A stretch of DNA of 64,000 nt from positions 163,509,976-163,573,975 of the forward strand of contig NC_086021.1 of NCBI RefSeq assembly GCF_036323735.1, in the 5' to 3' direction. Origin of the DNA: Rattus norvegicus (Eukaryota; Chordata; Mammalia; Rodentia; Muridae). Shown here piece by piece: positions 56,655 to 64,000 of this stretch. The translations under genes and the position numbers were made by a program. Under the pieces are notes generated by a model. That model was given only the letters and a program-made list of their open reading frames with translations, was not told the DNA's origin and did no database searches. Positions within the stretch are counted from its first letter, which is position 1, and each line of letters opens with the position of its first letter.

Positions 56655-59600
56655 CCACACTAGTTTGGGACTGAAGAATTATCAGGCAAATAAAGGAATT
56701 ATCTTCCCCTCTGCCTGGCAACCACTGAGATGGTTCAGTGATTAAGAACAAGTGTTTGGGGGGGGGGGGGCTGGAGAGATGGCTCAGCAGTTAAGAGCAA
56801 TGGCTGCTCTAACAGAGGTCCTGAGTTCAAATCCCAGTAACCACATGGTGGCTCACAACCATCTGTAATGGGATCCGATGCCCTCTTCTTGTGTATCTGA
56901 AGACAGCAACAGTGCATTCAATATATAAAAATAAATAAGGGGTTGGGGATTTAGCTCAGTGGTAGAGCGCTTGCCTAGCAAACGCAAGGCCCTGGGTTCG
57001 GTCCCCAGCTCTGAAAAAAAAGAAAAAAAAAAAATAAATCTTAAAACAAACAAAAGCAAAACTTAAAGTGTTGCCCTCACAGAGGACTCCAGTTCAGTTC
57101 TCAGCCCACACGGTAGCTCACAACCATCTGTATGTCCAGTTGTGCGGGATCTCACACCCCCTTCTGGCTTCCACACGTATGAAGCACATACACTGCACAT
57201 AAGCACACACGTGGGCAAAGCATTCATACACACGAAAAATGTATCTTAAAAAGAAGTCAACGTTTTTAAAAAGAGAAAACGGAGGTCAGAAGAGATGAAG
57301 ATTCATTCAACGTTCAGACTAAAAGCCTGAAATCAGATCTGAGCACACAGAAAGATTCACTGAGAAGGATACGGGGAGAGCAGGAAGGAGGAGGAGGTAT
57401 AAAGCCCTCACTGGGAAATGCCTGCTGGCTCTGGGACTGGCTCTGGGGCTGTCTTTGGGATTTACAAGAGCAACTGTAGCAAAGATTGCAAGGTGAGGAA
57501 GGTACTCTATAAATTAACATTTAAAAAGAAAAACATCGAGGGTGGGGGTTAGACGTGTTTGTGAGTGCATACAACACTCTGGATGAAGAGCTAAGAGACG
57601 ACGAACTCACGGGACTGGGGATTTAGCTCAGTGGTAGAGCGCTTGCCTAGCAAGCACAAGGCCCTGGGTTCGGTCCCCAGCTCCGAAAAAAAAAAAAGAT
57701 TTCCTCTGAGACGCACTCACACAGGGACTGTCTCCACAGAGAGGGACTGCTGACAGAGGACAATCGCCTAACTTTACAGTTGAGTGCCCTTGACTTTTGT
57801 GAATGAGTTACCTAACTTTTCCAAGACGAAATTAGAGGAAAAGTTTAAAGTTAACAACTTTAAATGGTGATTTTCTTGCAGAAGCCAGCAGGACTCTCTT
57901 TTATCTCCTCTGCCTGGCAGTGACCAGGAAGTTCCCACCTCAGTCTCTGTGGCCTTTCTCCCAGCACCTTCAAAGCCTTATCTCCTTCTCCTACACAGAG
58001 GCCTTCAGCCTCCTCCAGAGTCAGGGCCTTCCTTTTATGCCAGAGACAGCCTGTCCTCAAGTCCCTACATCTGACAAGCCCCTTCTCAGACTCCTCAAAT
58101 TCAGATGAGATGTGTTACCTCATGCCTCCAATATCAGAAATCGGATGGCTGAGACAGGAGGACCTTGGCTTTGAGCTCTACCTAAGCTACACAGTGATTA
58201 TTTTGGGGTTTTTGTTTGTTTGTTTGTTTTGTTTGGTTGGTTGGTTTGGGTTTTTGTTTTTAATTAAAGTAGAGGCTAGAATGGTGTCTTGGTCAGTCAG
58301 GTGTTTGCCTTATAAGTGTGAGGACCTAAATTTGGAAACTCTGGGACGTACGTTAAAAGGCAAGGCATGGCATAATGGTAGGCACCTGCGTGCAAGGAAA
58401 TACGATTCCAAAGAAATGAGATAAGGGGTGGAGATTCTTGGAGGTTGATGGCCAAAAGCTAACCATCTGGTGATGTTCCAGGCCAGTGAGACCCTTTCTC
58501 AAGCCAAGTGTGCAAGCTGGTCCTTGTACCTCCACGTGTGCAAGCATACTGGGCATGAGGGCAACTCACACTTGTGGACTAGTTAGGGGTGAGTTAAGTG
58601 TTCACAAAGTTCAAACATCTCAGTCATCCAGGTTGACCTCTTTAAACTGGCCACACCTCTTCACAAATACAGCACCTTTCCCCCTGCCTCCAGGCCTTTG
58701 TTGAAGGCATTTCCACAGCTAGAATGCCCTTTTCTTTCTGGAAAATTCTATTTTGGCTTCCGGAATATCACCACTACTTATCCTGAAAAGCATTGTTCAG
58801 TACTGCTTTGCACTGGCGTGGTATTTGTTTCTTGGGGTTTTGTTTTGTTTTGTTTTGTTTTTGGTTTGGTTATAGAGTCTAGGTCTTCAGCCAAGGCTAC
58901 CCTCAAATTCTCAATCCACTTGATTCTAAAGTGTTATGATGACAAGTGTGTGTCGCCATGCTCAGCCCTGTCACAGGGCTTATGACCCTTGTAGAGAGGC
59001 AGAGCATCAGTACCTCTACCAAGTATTGAGATCCCTGCCTTGGGGACTCAGGTCTGGCTGAGTTTATAGTTTTAATTTTACAGAGGAAACCAAGACCAGA
59101 GGAGATGAAAAATCGCTCAGTTTTTACAATGAAAGCACTAGGAGTGGAGCCCAAGCACCCGACCCTGGAAAGTGTCTGTGCTCTAGAAAAGGTCCACTGA
59201 GGAGGGCACAGAGAGAGGTGGCGTAGGGGCAGCTGTACAAAGATCATTTTGGGCAGTGCTCGATGGTACAGGGCCAGCTCCTGCTTTGTACAGTACATAC
59301 CTGGCAAAGGGGCTACTGACGTTACCATCTTGGTCAAACAGTGTCTGGTATGATTTGGCCAGATTCAGTAGGACGCATTTGCTCCCCGACTCTGTATCCA
59401 TTTTGAGTTTGAATCCTGACTATAACGCTGACAGGATGTGACCAGGAGCGATCGACAGACCTCCCGTAACCTCGGCCCACCCATCAGTGAGGCAGAGACA
59501 AGAGTGGTTCCTAGTTTTCAAACATCCATAAAGGAACTGTGAATGCCTATAACAGAGGGAGCACCAGGACACGCAGAGGAGTCTAGACAAAGATGCTCCA

Positions 59601-60813
59601 ACCTTGGGAAGCACTTTTTGTTGCCGTTGTTAGGCAGGGTCTCACACTGTGGCCCAAGATGACCCAGAATTCTTTATTTTGAGCAAATATGCTCGTTCCA
59701 GCCTCCTGAGGGTTGGGATGACTGGCACGTACACCACTCAAGACTTTCTAGTGAGAGTCATGGGCCGGGGAAAAAGATTATTCAGTGTCTGATGGCGACA
59801 CAAACTATAGAGAAAGAGAGTAAAGAACAGGAAGCAATGGTCTTCAAACAGTATAGAAATATTCCGGGGACCCATTTTCCAGAAAGTGAGACCCAGAAAG
59901 CCTAAATGATTTGTTCAAGATGAAGAACATGGTAGCTGACCCCAGGTTTTAATCCTGGCAGTGGACACACTCACCTCCATGCCACACCCTGCTACCAGGA
60001 TGCCAACTTTAGGGGACAGAGACGCTGGTTTCTTCTCTGAGTCACTGCTCGCACTGTGACAGTAACCTCTCAGTAACTGTTAAGGCATGAGGTTTAAAGA
60101 AGCTGGAACTCCCCTCCGGGCAGTGGTCAAGCAAAACTACCCTATGGTCTCCCTCTCCTAACTCTGAGGGAGTGAGATTGATTTACCCAGCAAATATTAG
60201 CTACTTTTCCTTACATACATTCACCGGCACTTCTCACGAGTCCCCAGTGGAAATGAAGAATGAGGTGAAGTCCCATATAGATGTGACGCTGTTGGCACCT
60301 ATAAGGTCAACAGGTGACCACCTGCTTGTTAAAGGACAGAGTCCAGTTTTTTTTGTGTGTGCAGACAGAACTACAGAAGCCAAGTAGGCTAAAGGGCACA
60401 AGGCAAGATGAGATGAATTAGACCCCGTGAGGGGATACGGGTGCTGGCACAGGAGGCAACTAAGCCAAGAATGCCAGGTTGGAAAGGACAGAGGACCAAG
60501 AAGCAGGACAGAGGAAGCCCCAGCTCAGGGTAAGGTACCGGAACCCAGAAACCGACGCCTGCTGCACCAACGGGGCACCGAAATCTACAGACACCTAAGG
60601 CTTCCTAGAGAGTGCACAGCACAGTGGCTTCGAGCCTCGAACTCGCAAGCCCAGGTAGGCCCGTCCCTCAGCCCTAACCGAAGTCCAGGGCCCTACTCAC
60701 ACAGCCCCGTTCCGGAAGCCCTTTATCACGGCCAGCGCAGCGTGGTAACGGCGCTGGCGCAGCAGCTTGTTGACAGCCTGGAGAAGAGCCCGTAGCTGCG
60801 GCGGGGCAGCCAT
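44280..60813 (-). CDS. Pxmp4: PXMP4 (PMP24), peroxisomal membrane protein 4
   Basis: Coding exons, 5' to 3': 60701-60813, 53759-53821, 50027-50225, 44280-44543. They sum to 639 bases and 212 residues, the same length as human. All introns are GT-AG and the phases close. The protein starts MAAPPQLRALLQAVNKLL and ends FNKSRPSK. PXMP4 is a multi-pass peroxisomal membrane protein of the Tim17/Tim22/Tim23 superfamily; its exact activity is not settled. Hydrophobic stretches are visible at FLAAFIGGLLLFGENNN (end of exon 3) and TAVIWGLVLWLFEYH (exon 4). The N-terminal RQRRYHAALAVIKGFRNGAV segment is basic and amphipathic, plausible for peroxisome targeting. The C-terminal tail YLYEDSNVWHDLSDF is strongly conserved with human. 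The start is the only ATG giving the MAAPP N-terminus, in context GGTGCTATGG. Introns 1-3 are 6.9, 3.5 and 5.5 kb and rich in SINEs. Confidence 0.97.
44865..45012 (-). mobile_element. B1 SINE, minus orientation
   Basis: GGAGACAGGGTCTCCCTATT through GTGTGCCACCATGCCTGCTC. In Pxmp4 intron 3. Confidence 0.88.
45547..45772 (-). mobile_element. B2/B3-like SINE with (TG)n tail
   Basis: (TG)n at 45547-45584, then a diverged body ending CTGAACCATCTTGTCAGC. In Pxmp4 intron 3. Confidence 0.7.
45780..45827 (+). repeat. (AAT)n microsatellite
   Basis: AAT units with GAT interruptions, followed by a short GTT run. Confidence 0.95.
45856..46000 (-). mobile_element. B1 SINE, minus orientation
   Basis: TTTTTCTAGACAGGGTATCTC through GCACCACTATACCTGACTC. 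Confidence 0.87.
46436..46650 (+). mobile_element. B3/B4-like SINE with a (CA)n tail
   Basis: A diverged B2-family body (CCTCTGACCTCCACACATGC) running into (CG)n(CA)n at 46585-46638. Confidence 0.65.
46585..46638 (+). repeat. (CG)n(CA)n microsatellite
   Basis: Five CG units followed by about 22 CA units, in the tail of a B3/B4-like SINE. Confidence 0.97.
47286..47540 (+). mobile_element. B2/B3-like SINE
   Basis: GGGCTACAGAGATGGCTCAG, then CCCAGCACCCACATGGCAGC, and a CA-rich tail. Confidence 0.8.
47549..47692 (+). mobile_element. B1 SINE
   Basis: GGTGGTGGTGGCTCATGTCT through GAGAAACCCTTTTTCAAAAA. Followed directly by a B2. Confidence 0.9.
47693..47846 (+). mobile_element. B2 SINE, truncated
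   Basis: GGGGCTGGAGAGATGGCTCA to CTTCTGGCCTCCGGGGATTC. Cut off where another rodent repeat begins at about 47848. Confidence 0.88.
47848..48170 (+). mobile_element. Medium-reiterated rodent repeat, second copy
   Basis: GTCTTAGTCAGGGTTTTATG start as at 41576, then diverged. It interrupts a B2 at its left edge. Confidence 0.6.
49304..49500 (+). mobile_element. B2/B3-like SINE
   Basis: GGCTGGAGAGATGACTCAGC through a (CA)n-containing tail. Confidence 0.82.
49606..49651 (+). repeat. (CAC)n microsatellite
   Basis: 15 CAC units in Pxmp4 intron 3, about 375 bases from exon 3. Confidence 0.98.
49735..49855 (+). mobile_element. B1 SINE
   Basis: CACCTGCCTTTAATCTCAGA through AGTGAAACCCTGCCCCCC. Confidence 0.85.
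51250..51375 (-). mobile_element. B1 SINE, minus orientation
   Basis: TTTTTTGAGATAGCTGTCCA through GTATGCCACCATGTCCAGC. Confidence 0.88.
51510..51640 (+). mobile_element. B1 SINE
   Basis: GCCTTTAATTCCAGCAATTG through GAGACTCTGCCTCAAACAAA. Confidence 0.85.
51689..51794 (+). mobile_element. ID SINE with target-site duplication
   Basis: GGAAG-type body with a GAACC tail. GAAAATGTCTCCG on both sides. In Pxmp4 intron 2. Confidence 0.96.
52072..52262 (+). mobile_element. B2/B3-like SINE
   Basis: GGGTTGGCAAGATGACTCAG through TTAAAAATAAAATAAATT. Confidence 0.8.
52588..52716 (+). mobile_element. B1 SINE, partial
   Basis: GGGCCAGGCATGTGGCACAC through GAGAAACCCTGTCTTGAAAA. Lacks the TTTAATCCCAGCACT segment. 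Its tail has become (CAAA)n. Confidence 0.87.
52717..52756 (+). repeat. (CAAA)n microsatellite
   Basis: 10 CAAA units grown from a B1 tail. Confidence 0.96.
53015..53228 (-). mobile_element. Diverged B2/B3-like SINE, minus orientation
   Basis: Contains GCAGAGCTCAGAAGAGGGCG and ends GGCGCCGTCGCTCCAACCCC. Confidence 0.65.
54337..54460 (+). mobile_element. B1 SINE
   Basis: TGTGGTGGTGCACACCTTTG through GAGAACCTGTCTCAAAAAC. Confidence 0.85.
54530..54713 (+). mobile_element. B2 SINE (left arm of an inverted pair)
   Basis: GGGCTGGAGAGATGGCTCAG through TAAATAAATAAATGC. Directly abuts a B2 in the opposite orientation. Confidence 0.93.
54714..54840 (-). mobile_element. B2 SINE, minus orientation (right arm of an inverted pair)
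   Basis: TTTATTTTTATGTATGTCAG through CTGAGCCATCTCTCCAGCCC. Lacks part of the middle of the B2 body. Confidence 0.92.
54841..54990 (+). mobile_element. B1 SINE
   Basis: GGTGCACACCTTTAGTCCCA through AGAAACCCTGCCTCGAAAAA. Abuts the inverted B2 pair. Confidence 0.88.
55107..55191 (-). mobile_element. ID SINE, minus orientation, internally shortened
   Basis: CGGAGCTGAGGACTGAACCC then AGTGCTAGGCAAG, missing about 12 bases of the usual body. TTTTGATAGATTTA on both sides. Confidence 0.92.
55247..55630 (-). mobile_element. Medium-reiterated rodent repeat, minus orientation
   Basis: TATTAACTTGACACAAG near the left end and GTGGTCATGGTATCTC near the right are the reverse complement of the copy at 41576. 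Confidence 0.65.
55779..55893 (+). mobile_element. B1 SINE
   Basis: CCCCAGCGCTTGGGAGACAG through GAAACCCTGTCTCAAAAAAA. Confidence 0.88.
56356..56495 (+). mobile_element. B1 SINE with an ID in its tail
   Basis: GAGTGCGGTGGTGGATGCCT through AAAGAGACTCTGTCTC, then the ID at 56496. Confidence 0.9.
56496..56589 (+). mobile_element. ID SINE inserted in a B1 tail
   Basis: Complete body with a GTAAG variant and plain tail. Nested at the CTGTCTC end of a B1. Confidence 0.95.
56768..56938 (+). mobile_element. B2 SINE
   Basis: Starts in a run of 13 G, then GGCTGGAGAGATGGCTCAGC. The tail is interrupted by the ID at 56939. Confidence 0.93.
56939..57036 (+). mobile_element. ID SINE inserted in a B2 tail
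   Basis: Complete GCAAA-type body with a plain tail. It interrupts the AATAAA-rich tail of a B2. Confidence 0.95.
57065..57255 (+). mobile_element. Diverged B3/B4-like SINE
   Basis: Contains AGAGGACTCCAGTTCAGTTC and CACAACCATCTGTATGTCCA with a CA-rich tail. Confidence 0.6.
57611..57699 (+). mobile_element. ID SINE
   Basis: Complete GCAAG-type body with a short plain A tail. In Pxmp4 intron 1. Confidence 0.95.
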
Positions 60814-61095
60814 AGCACCGGAGCACTGGGTCGAAGGACCTAGCTGGCCAAGCACTGACAGCCCTGCGCTCTAGGTGCACAGCTCACTGCATTGGAGAGC
60901 ACCGCCCCGTCGTTGTATCTATTGGCTGATCCTGCTGTCAATCATACAAGAGATCCAATTACAGAGCGCATTTGTCTGCAAGGGGCTGAGACGCGCTTAC
61001 ACTTCGGAATATCTGTCTGATTGGAAGAGAATGGAGAGTTGGTAGCCAATCACCAGGACTCGGAAGGTCTCACGCAGGATTTGACCAATAAGAAG
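60814..61095 (-). promoter_or_regulatory. Pxmp4: Pxmp4 promoter with five CCAAT/ATTGG motifs
   Basis: ATTGG 60921-60925, CCAAT 60955-60959, ATTGG 61020-61024, CCAAT 61046-61050 and CCAAT 61085-61089 lie within 170 bases upstream of exon 1. A GC-box-like CCGCCCC sits at about 60903. No TATA. NF-Y-type regulation is inferred. Confidence 0.7.
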
Positions 61096-61282
61096 GCAGT
61101 TTTCTTAGAGAGACGTTTGTTTCATTGTGGGCGAAGGAGGGGTTTGTTGCTCTTTCGATTTGGAATGGGTGGTGTTTGGAAGGTGACGTTGGGCTTGTCA
61201 TCACGCTTGACACTTTGAATTGCCTAGCGAGTAGCACAGCTAACTTTTCAGAACATAAATTATATGTCACTCTTGTTGTTTG

Positions 61283-61385
61283 GTACTTTGAGACAGGATA
61301 GCCCAGGCTGGCCTTAAATCCCTGCTTAAATCCTTGATCCCCCTGCTTCTACCTCCCACAGACTGGGTTGCAGGCCTGTGCCATA
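61283..61385 (-). mobile_element. Diverged B1 SINE, minus orientation
   Basis: TTTGAGACAGGATAGCCCAG through GGTTGCAGGCCTGTGCCATA. Just upstream of the Pxmp4 promoter. Confidence 0.7.
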
Positions 61386-61540
61386 CTCGTACCTGTTTCT
61401 ACTTATTTTAAAATACAAACTCTTCCCTAGGGCCCTCAGGAGCGGACTTATTTATGTGATTGTCAGCCTTTGCCTCTTGTTTCATATCCTCTCTTCTCTC
61501 CAACCTACTGGCTTAGTTGCCTTCCTTTATGTTGAGAATG

Positions 61541-61852
61541 GAAGACTTACAGTTGGTGACCAAGTCTCCAGTGATTTCTGAGAAGCTCCATCACATTTTG
61601 CTGGTACTCAGCACCAGCACTGACGAGCAGCAGGGCTTGGCCTTTGCCATTATTGATATAAAGGTTGTGGAGCAAAGATGTGCTCAGTGTGGAGTGCTGG
61701 AGAACTCACTGAGGGTGCAGGAAACATATGATCGTAGCCAGGCAGAATCTAGACCAGAACAAGACCCCGACTTGAACACAAGAAAGATGGGCAGAAAGAA
61801 TCGAACCAGGCTTGGTCAAGTGTCTGCACATCGACTTCTGTCAAGCCCCTGA
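61541..61852 (+). other. Unexplained open frame, about 103-111 codons
   Basis: The frame is open from ATG 61517, with an in-frame ATG at 61541 (MEDLQLVTKSPVISEK), to TGA 61850-61852. I do not recognise the product. It lies divergently from Pxmp4, about 0.7 kb beyond its ATG. It could be part of an old retrocopy, a divergent non-coding transcript, or chance. No promoter or polyadenylation evidence. Confidence 0.2.
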
Positions 61853-62087
61853 GACACCTGATGTAGACTGAGGCCCATGCAGCATTGTGTATCTGGCACT
61901 TGTATGTCCAAGGCCCACACATCGAGACCACTGTCCTTTATGGTCTTAGCATGGGAACTCTTCAGGCATTTCTGTTAATAGATAGCTAGTCATCCCAGTA
62001 TGTTTATTTATATAATCCTCTTATAAACATAAAGATGCTTAAAAGCGTGAGGAATGTTCAAGCCAATCACTGAGTGAAAATTGGTAA

Positions 62088-62300
62088 TCAGATAGTTAAC
62101 AAGAGGACTCAGATACTGGTAACCAGATAGTTAACAAGAGGTTACAGATACTGGTAACCAGATAGTTAACAAGAGGACTCAGATGCTGGTATACAGATAG
62201 TTAACAAGAGGTTGCAGATACTGGTAACCAGATAGTTAACAAGAGGACTCAGATACTGGTAACCAGATAGTTAACAAGAGGACTCAGATACTGGCACACC
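62088..62300 (+). repeat. 35-bp minisatellite, six copies
   Basis: GATAGTTAACAAGAGG recurs at 62091, 62126, 62161, 62196, 62231 and 62266, exactly 35 bases apart. Two unit variants are seen: GACTCAGAT and GTTACAGAT/GTTGCAGAT. Confidence 0.97.
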
Positions 62301-62605
62301 AAAGCCACTCATGACATGAGAGCCTTGGCAAATATTGACCCTGTGAATTTCAATTTGTTAACTACACAGGGCATGAAATTATAGAGTGAAAGTTCAGGGC
62401 CTGCTCAAAGTCAGGAGGCTTAGAGCAGACCCTCCTGAGTCCTTCTGAGACGGCCCCCTAGGGAAACAACAACAGCCAAAGGATTTCACCTTCTGGGCTA
62501 ATGTGACAGAAACCATTGTATAACCCTTAGCCCCAAGCAACCCCAGAAAAGGATGCCTCAGAGACAAACACAACAGTTGAGGGGGAAAAAAGGAAAGGAG
62601 GATTC

Positions 62606-62706
62606 TTTTTTTTTTTCTTTTTTCTTTTTTTCGGATCTGGGGACCAAACTCAGGGCCTTGTGCTTACTAGGCAAGTGCTCTACCACTGAGCTAAATCCCC
62701 AACCCC
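62606..62706 (-). mobile_element. ID SINE, minus orientation, with target-site duplication
   Basis: Poly-T, CGGATCTGGGGACCAAACTC through AAATCCCCAACCCC. GGATTCTTTT on both sides. GTAAG type. Confidence 0.94.
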
Positions 62707-62954
62707 AAGGGGGATTCTTTTAAAGCTCTTTCTTGGACCATGTGACTGATGGGTCTTTCTGCACCCTGGGGAGTAGGGTTTGGTACATCAAGAAATCTCA
62801 GACTATGCCAGCTGTGGTGGTGGTACACATCTGTAATCTCAGTCCTGGTGAGGCAGAGGCATAAGGACCATAGACTTTAGCCCAGCCTGGGCCATCCTGT
62901 AAGACTCCAGGCAGGGCATTTGCCACCACACCCACCACATTGTTTTGTTTTGTT

Positions 62955-63136
62955 TTTTATGATTTATTTATTTATTATATACGAGTACACTGTCGCTGTC
63001 TTCAAACACACCAGAAGAGGGCCTTGGATTTCATTACAGGTGGTCATGAGCCACCATGTGGTTGCTGGGAATCAAACTCAGGACCTCTGGAAGAGCAGTC
63101 AGTGCTCTTAACCACTGAGCCATCTCTCCAGCCCCA
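62955..63136 (-). mobile_element. B2 SINE, minus orientation
   Basis: ATTTATTTATTATATACGAG through CTGAGCCATCTCTCCAGCCC. Nearly complete. Confidence 0.93.
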
Positions 63137-64000
63137 CCTTATTCTTTTTTAAAAATTTATTTTCACTGTTGCTGAGCGCGTATGTTTGAGTGTTCGTGAT
63201 CAGGGAAGCTGGAGCCATTAGTGAGCCACCCAACATGGAAACTGAGAGCCAGACTCAGGTCCTGAACAAGAGCAGCACGTGATCTTAACTGCTGAAACCT
63301 GATCTTCCCCAACCCTGAAAATTTTTTTCTCACGATAAAAATAAGGAAGACCCCTCAGGCCGTGAAAGGTAGATATGGAGGTTTCCACAGCCTTGCAGAG
63401 GTCAGACTTAGGGGTGAGGATTTGACTAAAGTGAAAGTGTTTGCCTTGCCAGCCTGAGGGCCTAGGTTGGGATTCCCAGGAACAACCTTGTCTAGAGGAA
63501 TGCGGTGGCTTAGTGCTCACCAAGAATTGGAGAACTAGGAGGAGGAGCTCTGGGCTAGCCAAGGCCACACAAGACCTTGTCTCAAAACAAAGTGAAGAAC
63601 AGCACATCTGTTTTGGGATTCTGGGACGCCCCCCAAAAAATAAACTTTCGCAGGTGGACGACCAGCCTGTCATCAAAGATAATGGGGTTCCTATGAGGTC
63701 ATGGAAACTCAAACAGATCAACACAGATTATGAAGATTGTAATTCAGCACAGACTTTTGAGAAATAACGATGAACACAAAGTTGAAAGCTATTTCTCAAT
63801 TATGAGTGATTGCATGTATCTGTGTGTGGTATGTGCATGTGAGTACAAGTCATCTGGGAGGCCAGAGAGTCCCATCCCTCTGGAGCAGGAGTAACAAGCC
63901 TTTGTGAGGCTTCTAGTGTGGTGCTGGGAATTGAACTTGGGTCCTCTGCAACAGACGTCTATCTGTTGTGGTTTGTTTGCTTGTTTGTTTGTTTGTAAAT

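Larger units (their letters stand above)
53822..60700 (-). other. Pxmp4: Pxmp4 intron 1
   Basis: SINE-rich to 57.7 kb, including an inverted B2 pair and nested ID insertions. 57.7-60.6 kb is mostly unique or ancient-repeat sequence without a gene. Confidence 0.6.
62301..64000. other. Right flank: no gene seen
   Basis: Contains an ID and a B2 in minus orientation plus unique sequence. In human the next gene is ZNF341, but no zinc-finger coding sequence is present here. Confidence 0.55.

Noticed and set aside
59183..59401. Exon-like minus frame (MDTESGSKCVLLNLAK...) ending at CAG|GTATGT in Pxmp4 intron 1
   Set aside because: Adjacent sequence resembles an ancient MIR, the frame has no acceptor upstream, and including it would break the conserved 212-residue Pxmp4.
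62088..62300. Regular direct repeats resembling a CRISPR array
   Set aside because: The units are contiguous without unique spacers, in a mammalian genome. It is a minisatellite.
5883..62706. ID bodies as tRNA genes
   Set aside because: They keep tRNA-Ala-like A and B boxes but lack a foldable tRNA and carry A tails with target duplications, so they are SINEs.
61100..64000. Start of ZNF341
   Set aside because: Expected next from human synteny, but no zinc-finger coding sequence or convincing first exon is visible before the window ends.
1..64000. An undescribed multi-gene defence, biosynthetic or mobile system
   Set aside because: The window is an ordinary mammalian syntenic block. Every convincing coding region belongs to a known gene.

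Overview
This is a mammalian genomic window and almost certainly rat (Rattus). It carries about 20 copies of the BC1-derived ID SINE, many with crisp target-site duplications, together with rodent B1 and B2 SINEs and long (CA)n, (GATA)n and (GAA)n arrays. ID abundance at this level is typical of rat rather than mouse. The five genes found are, in order, NECAB3, C20orf144, ACTL10, E2F1 and PXMP4. This is the gene order of human 20q11.22, which I expect to lie on rat chromosome 3 (synteny from memory).

Layout. (1) 1-14.2 kb: Necab3 on the minus strand. Thirteen coding exons rebuild an uninterrupted 351-residue frame with a canonical EF-hand and a C-terminal ABM-like domain. Its 7.1-kb intron 5 holds two plus-strand genes: the two-exon C20orf144 orthologue (4423-5453) and the single-exon actin-like Actl10 (7520-8671). 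(2) 14.2-15.0 kb: the Necab3 promoter, followed by the E2F1 polyadenylation site. (3) 15.0-25.6 kb: E2f1 on the minus strand, seven coding exons, 432 residues. It has a CpG-island promoter with E2F sites, a 16-codon upstream ORF, an AT-AC (U12-type) intron 4, and two miR-17-type seed matches in the 3'UTR. (4) 25.8-43.6 kb: a gene desert by coding criteria, filled with SINEs and simple repeats. It includes a repeat-poor island near 34.5-35.7 kb and one possible microexon near 31.6 kb. (5) 43.7-60.8 kb: Pxmp4 on the minus strand, four coding exons, 212 residues, with SINE-rich introns and a CCAAT-rich promoter. (6) 61-64 kb: upstream flank with a 35-bp minisatellite and one unexplained 111-codon frame.

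The genes do not form a pathway. E2F1 is a cell-cycle transcription factor, NECAB3 a Golgi/ER EF-hand adaptor, PXMP4 a peroxisomal membrane protein, and the two nested genes are of the testis-expressed type. Every splice model was derived by reading GT-AG (or AT-AC) boundaries and checking that the phases close; all four multi-exon frames close exactly. I found no undescribed multi-gene system. The most interesting signals are the E2F1 upstream ORF, the missing AUG of Actl10, two ID sublineages distinguishable by linked body and tail markers, and the double nesting in Necab3.
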